From NCBI GenBank assembly GCA_021648465.1, contig JAKISR010000062.1, positions 1-9,807 on the forward strand: a stretch of 9,807 nt of DNA, written 5' to 3'. This DNA comes from Sulfurimonas sp. (lineage in GTDB: Bacteria > Campylobacterota > Campylobacteria > Campylobacterales > Sulfurimonadaceae). Positions within the stretch are counted from its first letter, which is position 1, and each line of letters starts with the position of its first letter. The position numbers and the translations under genes were made by a program. A model generated the notes under the pieces. It ran no database searches and was not told where the DNA came from. It worked only from the letters and a program-made list of their open reading frames with translations. This document shows, one piece after another, positions 5,342 to 9,807 of this stretch.

Positions 5342-6535
5342 AATCACATTTACAAATGTGCCTTTTTCTAAATCACCATCATCTTGTCCTGCAATCATTA
5401 AAGCACTATTATCTAACATATTTGTAAGTATTGCGGAACTTCCAACTTTTTTACCTTCAAAATTTACAAAATATTCACCATCTTCAACTACTACATTGCA
5501 TGCAGTAAACTCTGTAAGTTTACTTCTTTTTATAAAGTTTTCACTCAGTTTTGCTTCTACAGTTTTGTATGCATTTTTTCGACCTAACATTTTTGCTATA
5601 AGAGGGAGTACGTATAATATGGATGTTACAGTAGATGAATATGCAAAACCTGGAAGTGCTAAAACAAACTTATCTGATTTTTGAGCAACTAAAATATGTT
5701 TACCAGGTTTGATTGCTACCCCTTTGTAAACTATCTCTGCACCAAGACGAGGAACTATATCTTTAACAAAATCATAATCACCTACACTAACTCCACCAGT
5801 ACTAACTAAGATATCTGCACATGATAAAGCATTCTCAAAAGTATGCATAATAGAGTCTCTATTATCTCCAACAGTTCCTAGTTGAATAACTTCTGCGCCA
5901 GCTTGCTCAAAAAGAGCTGCTAATGTATAGTTATTTGAGCTTCTAATTTGTGACGGATTATCACTATTTATACCAAGATCTAAAATTTCATTACCTGTTG
6001 AGATAACTGCGATACGAGGTCTAAGGGCAACTTTTATCATCACTTTATTTAAGCCAGCCATCACACCAATTTGAGCAAAACCTATTTCTGTACCTTTTTT
6101 TATAAGTACCTCACCAGCTCTATAGCCTTCACCAATTGGGCGAACAGATGAGCCAAGAGAAACCATTTCATCTACTATTATACAACCATCATTTACACTA
6201 ACGTTTTCTATTTGGATTAAAGTATCTGCACCACATGGCATCATTGAACCTGTAAAAGTTTTAATAGATTCTCCAGTTGACACTGCTCTATTTTCTTCAT
6301 GTCCTGCTGGATTATCTCCAAGTATTTTTATACTTTTTTCACCTAAGTCAGAATGAATAACCGCATATCCATCCATAGAAGCTGTAGGAAATTGAGGGTC
6401 ATTAAACTCTGCAACTATATCTTCAAATAAAACTCTTCCGAGTGAGGAACTTAATGCAATATTTTCATATCTGTTAGAGTTTACTTGAAGTAAATCTAAC
6501 ATATTTTGACTTGTTTCATATGATAATAGCTTCAT
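5324..6535 (-). CDS. moeA: Molybdopterin molybdenumtransferase
   Basis: Inserts molybdate into adenylylated molybdopterin, the last common step of Mo-cofactor synthesis. The 403 residues match the family. Visible blocks are MDGYA with Asp55 (E. coli Asp59), TFTGSMMPCGADTLIQIENV (93-112), RPIGEGYRAG (132-141), PRIAVISTGNEIL with Glu183 (E. coli Glu188), the MoCF block STGGVSVGDYDFVKDI, and IKPGKHILVAQ. Two departures from the E. coli pattern are visible: GEG where GED carries Asp142, and ALPGFAYSS where LPGNPVS is usual. The second I believe is common in Campylobacterota. The gene is last in a moaD-moaE-moeA operon, its ATG overlapping the moaE stop (ATGA). Its 3' end overlaps the convergent globin gene by 18 bases. 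Confidence 0.95.
   Translation of the reverse strand: MKLLSYETSQNMLDLLQVNSNRYENIALSSSLGRVLFEDIVAEFNDPQFPTASMDGYAVIHSDLGEKSIKILGDNPAGHEENRAVSTGESIKTFTGSMMPCGADTLIQIENVSVNDGCIIVDEMVSLGSSVRPIGEGYRAGEVLIKKGTEIGFAQIGVMAGLNKVMIKVALRPRIAVISTGNEILDLGINSDNPSQIRSSNNYTLAALFEQAGAEVIQLGTVGDNRDSIMHTFENALSCADILVSTGGVSVGDYDFVKDIVPRLGAEIVYKGVAIKPGKHILVAQKSDKFVLALPGFAYSSTVTSILYVLPLIAKMLGRKNAYKTVEAKLSENFIKRSKLTEFTACNVVVEDGEYFVNFEGKKVGSSAILTNMLDNSALMIAGQDDGDLEKGTFVNVILLEIF
5345..5367 (+). terminator. Probable intrinsic terminator of the globin gene, inside the moeA 3' end
   Basis: CACATT (5345-5350) and AATGTG (5355-5360) pair around a TACA loop, and five T residues follow at 5363-5367 on the plus strand. The stem begins 3 bases past the globin stop. 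It is AU-rich and only 6 pairs long, so it would be weak. The same bases encode Gly-Thr-Phe-Val-Asn-Val of MoeA on the other strand, where no U-tract follows the stem, so it should act in the globin direction only. Confidence 0.5.
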
Positions 6536-6978
6536 TTTTTATCTCCTAAAATTCCACTTCCTTTTATCGCTGTTGAGCGATCAATGGCATAGATTCTATT
6601 TCCATTTCTTAAATCATATTTCCAAATAGGAGCGGATGCTTTAAAATCTTCAACAAACTCATTTATAAACTCTAGAGCTGCTCTTCTTTTTGGTGAAAAA
6701 ACAGCTGCAATATAAGATGACTCATGAAGCATAACATCTCCGCGTGAATGAGCCATTTTTATGATTGCACTTTTTTTTTCTGCTTTTTTCTGCCAAGCTT
6801 TAAACCAAGACTTAAGTATTGGCTCATACAAATCAAAACTTAATCCATCAATTTCATCTTCACTTCTTACAGTTCCAACAAATGGGATAAAAGCTCCATA
6901 ATTATTTTTCTCTTCTTGCTCGTACCAATCTTTTAAAATATTTGGTACATTTAAAGCTCCATCATATAAATAAAGCAC
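6532..6978 (-). CDS. moaE: Molybdopterin synthase catalytic subunit
   Basis: With MoaD it converts precursor Z (cPMP) to molybdopterin by sulfur transfer. The 148 residues fit the family. FVGTVRSED (33-41) is the standard substrate-binding block. The catalytic lysine pair Lys113 and Lys120 in FKASAPIWK has the same 7-residue spacing as Lys119 and Lys126 of E. coli. Two usual His-Arg motifs are altered: AHSRGDV instead of HRxG, and SPKRRAA instead of xxHRxxA. These look like lineage variants rather than decay, as the rest is intact. The start is GTG at 6978, 3 bases after the moaD stop, with a perfect GGAGG Shine-Dalgarno 7 bases upstream. The stop overlaps the moeA ATG. Confidence 0.93.
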   Translation of the reverse strand: MLYLYDGALNVPNILKDWYEQEEKNNYGAFIPFVGTVRSEDEIDGLSFDLYEPILKSWFKAWQKKAEKKSAIIKMAHSRGDVMLHESSYIAAVFSPKRRAALEFINEFVEDFKASAPIWKYDLRNGNRIYAIDRSTAIKGSGILGDKK

Positions 6979-6981
6979 CTA

Positions 6982-7203
6982 TCAACCTCCACAAACTGGT
7001 GGAAGCAACGAGACTTTATCCCCATCTTTAAGCTCATGATTACTTGAACATATAAGAGTATCATTTACTGCAACTGCGGAATTTGTTAACCACTCTTGCA
7101 TCTCTTTATCATCTTGAAGTATTTTAGCTAACTCATTTAAATTTGTTATTTGTAACTCTAAGGGCTCTTTTTGTATTGGTCCTAAAAATTCTATTCTTAC
7201 CAA
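6982..7203 (-). CDS. moaD: Molybdopterin synthase sulfur carrier subunit
   Basis: A small ubiquitin-fold protein whose C-terminal glycine is adenylylated and thiocarboxylated, then donates sulfur in molybdopterin synthase with MoaE. The 73 residues end in LLPPVCGG, the required Gly-Gly tail. MVRIEFLGPI, NDTLICSSNH and LKDGDKVSLLPPV are the usual beta-grasp segments. The start is a TTG at 7203, chosen because AGGAG lies 7 bases upstream and the product then begins at the normal first strand; no in-frame ATG is near. It is first in the moaD-moaE-moeA operon, behind a perfect extended -10 element. Confidence 0.93.
   Translation of the reverse strand: MVRIEFLGPIQKEPLELQITNLNELAKILQDDKEMQEWLTNSAVAVNDTLICSSNHELKDGDKVSLLPPVCGG
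6985..6990 (-). promoter_or_regulatory. Shine-Dalgarno of moaE formed by the Gly-Gly codons of moaD
   Basis: On the minus strand the last two sense codons of moaD, GGA GGT, read as GGAGGT, a perfect match to the anti-Shine-Dalgarno of 16S rRNA. The sequence continues TGA TAG GTG, placing the moaE GTG start at a 7-base spacing. This decides the GTG as the moaE start. Confidence 0.75.
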
Positions 7204-7237
7204 AGGACTACTCCTAAAACTATATTTTCTTAGTACG

Positions 7238-7246
7238 ATTATATCA
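7238..7246 (-). promoter_or_regulatory. Extended -10 promoter of the moaD-moaE-moeA operon
   Basis: The minus strand reads TGATATAAT, a perfect extended -10 (TGnTATAAT), with no clear -35, as is common for this phylum. Transcription would begin near 7231, giving a leader of about 28 nt that includes the AGGAG of moaD. Confidence 0.55.
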
Positions 7247-7275
7247 AACTCATCTTTTTTATAAGTTAAGCGATG

Positions 7276-7281
7276 TATAAT
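7276..7281 (+). promoter_or_regulatory. -10 box of mqnA, overlapping the apparent upstream ATG
   Basis: TATAAT at 7276-7281 directly follows an in-frame ATG at 7273. Used as a -10, it would start transcription near 7288, about 21 bases before the TTG start chosen for mqnA. No good -35 is seen. It lies about 33 bases from the divergent -10 of the moaD operon, so the two promoters sit within one 69-base gap. Confidence 0.45.
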
Positions 7282-7308
7282 TTCATCAATTATTTTAAAG
7301 GTGTTTTT

Positions 7309-7974
7309 TTGGTTTTTGGCAAAATTGAATATTTAAATCTTTTACCATTTCATGTTTTTATGAAACGTTTTACAAAAAGTACACAACAGAGTATGAGCAT
7401 GCACTATAAAAGAGGTGTGCCAGCAAAAATAAATAAAGAATTTTTATCACGCAGAATTGATGCTGCTTTTATTTCAAGCATTAGTGCAACAAAAAGTAGA
7501 CATGTAAACTTAGGAATCATTGCAAAAAAAGAAGTTTTTAGTGTTTTGGTTATCCCTTCAGCCAATGATATAAATGATATAGAATCAGCAACTTCAAATG
7601 TTTTAGTGAAACTTTTAAATGTTAAAGGTGAAGTTCTTATAGGTGATAAAGCACTTAAATACTATTTATCTAATAAACCTCACGTGGACTTAGCTACTGA
7701 GTGGAATAAAAAATATAACTTACCATTTGTATTTGCACTTTTATGTTTTCATAAAGACAAAAAAATATATAAAAATATAGAGAAAAACTTCTTAAAACAA
7801 AAAGTTAAGGTTCCACAATATATTTTAAAACGAGCATCTAAAAGAACAGATATCTCAACAAAAGATATACTTCACTATCTAAAATATATATCTTATGAGC
7901 TTAATCCAAAAGCCAAAAAAGGGCTTTTGAAATTTTATAAAGAAGTATCAAAAATAGACAAAACTCCTATTTAA
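7309..7974 (+). CDS. mqnA: Chorismate dehydratase of the futalosine menaquinone pathway
   Basis: MqnA converts chorismate to 3-[(1-carboxyvinyl)oxy]benzoate, the entry step of menaquinone synthesis by the futalosine route. The fold is that of a periplasmic-binding protein. The 221-residue product starts M(V)FGKIEYLNLLPF and resembles, from memory, the Helicobacter pylori protein HP0654. Shared blocks include RRIDAAFISS, KGEVLIGDKAL, LATEWNKKYNLPFVFALLC and KVPQYILKRASKRT. I chose the TTG at 7309 because AAAGG lies 7 bases upstream and the family signature starts at once. An in-frame ATG at 7273 would add 12 residues but lacks a Shine-Dalgarno and sits on a TATAAT. The 3' end overlaps the malic enzyme gene by 8 bases. 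Confidence 0.9.
   Translation: MVFGKIEYLNLLPFHVFMKRFTKSTQQSMSMHYKRGVPAKINKEFLSRRIDAAFISSISATKSRHVNLGIIAKKEVFSVLVIPSANDINDIESATSNVLVKLLNVKGEVLIGDKALKYYLSNKPHVDLATEWNKKYNLPFVFALLCFHKDKKIYKNIEKNFLKQKVKVPQYILKRASKRTDISTKDILHYLKYISYELNPKAKKGLLKFYKEVSKIDKTPI
7907..7929. repeat. 8-base inverted repeat near the mqnA 3' end
   Basis: CAAAAGCC (7907-7914) and GGCTTTTG (7922-7929) form a perfect 8-pair stem with a 7-base A-rich loop. It lies within the last codons of mqnA and begins 38 bases past the malic enzyme stop on the other strand. No proper U-tract follows on either strand (AAATTTT on plus, GGATTAAG on minus), so any terminator role for the convergent pair is uncertain. Confidence 0.35.
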
Positions 7975-9232
7975 GTATACTAACCAACTCTTTTTTATAA
8001 GCTTTGATATCAAAATCTTTCATAGTTGATGATCCGCTCTCAATTGCAGCAAGAGCTACAGCACTAGATATCTCAACTATAAGTCTTTTATCAAATGGTT
8101 TTGGGATAATATAATCCTTGCCAAATTCAAGTTTTTTCCCATATATTTCATTTAAATACTTTGGAACTTTTTCTCTTGTAAGCATTGCTAAAGCCTGTGA
8201 AGCTGCTAGTTTCATTTCATCATTTATCTTTCTTGCTTTAACATCCATAGCTCCTCTAAAGATAAATGGAAAGCCTAAAACATTGTTTACTTGATTGTCA
8301 AAATCACTTCTTCCCGTTGCTACAATGGCATCAGGTCTTGCTTTTTTTACATCATCTGGAAAAATCTCTGGAGTTGGATTTGATAAAGTAAATATTATAG
8401 GCTCATTAGCCATCAACATAATATCTTCAACACTAAAAGTTCCTGGACGAGAGAGTCCTACAACTACATCAGCACACTGAAATGCTTCAGCATGTGTCAT
8501 ATAGTTTTTTGAACAAAATTCTCTTTTTTGCTCACTTAAATCACTTCTACCTGCATGTATAACACCTATGGAATCAATCATATAAAGTTCATGCACTCCA
8601 AGTCTTTTATATAATCTTGCACAAGATATTGCAGCTCCACCAGCTCCAACAACTACAACTTTTAAATCTTCAAATTTTCTATGTGTAATTTTACAAGCGT
8701 TAATAATTCCAGCACTAGAAATTACTGCTGTTCCATGCTGATCATCATGCATAACAGGAATATCCAACTCCTCAACAAGTCGTCTCTCAATTTCAAAACA
8801 CTCAGGAGCTTTAATATCTTCTAAGTTTATTCCACCAAAAGTTGGAGCTATAGCAGTTACAACACTACAAAACCTATCTACACTCTCAGTATCCACTTCT
8901 ATATCAAAACTATCAAGACCTGAAAAGCTTTTAAAGAGAACACTTTTACCTTCCATAACAGGTTTTGAAGCCAATGCTCCAATATTTCCTAAGCCAAGAA
9001 CTGCTGTACCATTTGAAATAACCGCAACTAAGTGACCTTTTGATGTATATTTATAAGCATCTTGTGGATTTTTCTCGATAGCTAAACATGGTGCAGCAAC
9101 ACCTGGAGTGTATGCAAGTGAGAGATCTTTTTGAGTTAAAATAGGTTTTGTAGTTTCAACTGAAATTTTTCCTGGGGTTGGAAACTGATGATAATCAAAA
9201 GCCTCTTTATCTGTAGAAGTTATTTTAGACAT
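7967..9232 (-). CDS. Malic enzyme (oxaloacetate-decarboxylating, NAD(P)+)
   Basis: Oxidatively decarboxylates malate to pyruvate and CO2, linking the (reductive) TCA cycle to pyruvate and supplying NAD(P)H. The 421 residues form the short bacterial type without the phosphotransacetylase domain of E. coli MaeB. Motifs in order: LAYTPGVAAPC with catalytic Tyr41, VLGLGNIGALASKPVMEGK (78-96) with the catalytic lysine region, LEDIKAPECFEIE and MHDDQHGTAV with the metal-binding acids, VVVGAGGAAISCARLY for the dinucleotide, and LSNPTPEIFP. NAD versus NADP preference cannot be told by eye. The ATG is preceded by AGGA with a 7-base spacer. The gene is probably transcribed alone and overlaps the end of mqnA by 8 bases. 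Confidence 0.95.
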   Translation of the reverse strand: MSKITSTDKEAFDYHQFPTPGKISVETTKPILTQKDLSLAYTPGVAAPCLAIEKNPQDAYKYTSKGHLVAVISNGTAVLGLGNIGALASKPVMEGKSVLFKSFSGLDSFDIEVDTESVDRFCSVVTAIAPTFGGINLEDIKAPECFEIERRLVEELDIPVMHDDQHGTAVISSAGIINACKITHRKFEDLKVVVVGAGGAAISCARLYKRLGVHELYMIDSIGVIHAGRSDLSEQKREFCSKNYMTHAEAFQCADVVVGLSRPGTFSVEDIMLMANEPIIFTLSNPTPEIFPDDVKKARPDAIVATGRSDFDNQVNNVLGFPFIFRGAMDVKARKINDEMKLAASQALAMLTREKVPKYLNEIYGKKLEFGKDYIIPKPFDKRLIVEISSAVALAAIESGSSTMKDFDIKAYKKELVSILK

Positions 9233-9244
9233 AATTAAATCCTA

Positions 9245-9487
9245 ATAATATTTTGTTTATAAGTATAACGGATTTTAATTGATAAAATTGAATATTGATT
9301 TATTATTGTTAGTTTTAAAAGTTATGATACAAATGAGAGAACTCAAATAATAACATTTATCAAGTTTCTTAAAGTGACATCAACTGAAAAAATTTCTAAA
9401 GTGTGTAATAGATTCAGTAAAAATTGAAAACTATTTAAAATATCATCTTCACTTATTGCTAACTATTAATTAAATTAAACTTATTTA
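9245..9487. other. Gene-free gap of 243 bases between the malic enzyme and RraB-like genes
   Basis: Very AT-rich. It should hold the malic enzyme promoter and the 3' end signal of the RraB-like gene, but no clear terminator hairpin is visible. The longest open stretch is on the plus strand at 9299-9427 (42 codons before a TGA); it has no start codon at its head and no recognisable product. No RNA gene or repeat array was seen. Confidence 0.6.
9262..9267 (-). promoter_or_regulatory. Weak candidate -10 box for the malic enzyme gene
   Basis: The minus strand reads TATACT at 9267-9262, about 30 bases before the malic enzyme ATG, with the AGGA Shine-Dalgarno between them. No convincing -35 hexamer is found at normal spacing. 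Confidence 0.28.
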
Positions 9488-9807
9488 TCATGGCTTTACC
9501 AAAGAACATTCCCACCCATCATACTCTCCATTACACCCATGTGAGTAATCTATAATCTTCATTGTTAGCTCATCTATAGCATAATAAAAAACGGAGTCTA
9601 TTCTATAAAATTTAAGACCATATTTTACAATTGATTTTTCACTCATCTCTATCTCTTTTTGAACCTTAAACCCATCAGACTCTATGAGTGTTTTAAATTT
9701 ATCTTTATCTTCTATTGTTTGAAAGTATATTTTATGTTCAATTGCACGAGGGGTTGTAAGAGTGTCCCCTTTCTCTTTTAGGTTATCACAAGCATGATGA
9801 TTTATTA
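9488..9807 (-). CDS. RraB-family protein (partial, N-terminus outside window)
   Basis: The last 105 residues and stop of a protein are visible, reading in from the right edge on the minus strand. The C-terminal NGEYDGWECSLVKP carries the YDGW signature of the RraB family (E. coli RraB has EYDGWGTYF). The stretch TTPRAIEHKIYFQT aligns with the family's conserved Ile-Glu-His segment, and KFKTLIESDGFKV with the following helix and strand. In E. coli, RraB binds and inhibits RNase E; other members are unstudied, and some are fused to DUF695. Campylobacterota are generally thought to lack RNase E, so that role is unlikely here. Upstream residues NLKEKGD look like the normal family N-terminal helix, so probably 10-20 residues are missing unless there is a fused domain. 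Confidence 0.75.
   Translation of the reverse strand, partial: INHHACDNLKEKGDTLTTPRAIEHKIYFQTIEDKDKFKTLIESDGFKVQKEIEMSEKSIVKYGLKFYRIDSVFYYAIDELTMKIIDYSHGCNGEYDGWECSLVKP

Noticed and set aside
7974..7981. Palindrome AGTATACT followed by a T-rich stretch, considered as a terminator after mqnA.
   Set aside because: It has no loop so cannot fold as a single-strand hairpin of useful size, and the T-run is 8 or more bases further on.
8295..8480. Plus-strand open frame of 61 codons opposite the malic enzyme gene.
   Set aside because: Antisense shadow of a well-conserved enzyme; no ribosome-binding site or recognisable product.
9299..9427. A 42-codon open stretch on the plus strand reading as a plausible peptide (ERTQIITFIKFLK within it).
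   Set aside because: No start codon at its head, no Shine-Dalgarno and no recognised family; a gene remnant cannot be excluded but chance is as likely.

Overview
The window looks like chromosome of an AT-rich Campylobacterota bacterium (epsilonproteobacterial, probably close to Sulfurimonas; the genus is inference). The case rests on the short ribosomal proteins of the S10 operon, a MqnA of the Helicobacter/Campylobacter type (futalosine menaquinone pathway), a MoeA/MoaE pair with the altered motifs I associate with this phylum, and low-GC codon use. There is no sign of a mobile element, CRISPR array, tRNA or rRNA.

Layout. Positions 1-2564 (minus strand) hold the head of the S10 ribosomal operon in the order rpsJ, rplC, rplD, rplW, rplB; rplB runs off the left edge about 20 codons before its end. 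Its promoter lies at 2621-2649. Diverging from it on the plus strand is an AAA_14/DUF4143-type ATPase (2722-3789) with no clear role. Next come a small secreted OmpA-domain protein translationally coupled to ribonuclease HII (3855-4861) and a single-domain flavohaemoglobin-like globin (4907-5341).

The globin gene converges on, and overlaps by 18 bases, a minus-strand molybdenum-cofactor operon, moaD-moaE-moeA (7203 down to 5324). MoaD and MoaE form molybdopterin synthase and MoeA inserts molybdate. The genes are tightly packed: the codons for MoaD's C-terminal Gly-Gly are also the Shine-Dalgarno of moaE, and moaE and moeA overlap by ATGA. Diverging from moaD is mqnA (best start a TTG at 7309), which overlaps tail to tail by 8 bases with a malic enzyme on the minus strand (7967-9232). 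A 243-base gap without a gene follows, and then the C-terminal 105 residues of an RraB-family protein (9488 to the right edge, minus strand).

I do not see a single new multi-gene system. The genes are mostly housekeeping, fitting an anaerobic or microaerobic respiring cell that needs molybdoenzymes, menaquinone and NO/O2 handling. The more interesting signals are small: an inverted repeat bracketing the rpsJ promoter and a leader hairpin, an ATPase gene that may be leaderless, a -10 box sitting on the apparent ATG of mqnA, double-duty coding/SD bases in moaD, and an RraB-like protein in a lineage usually thought to lack RNase E.
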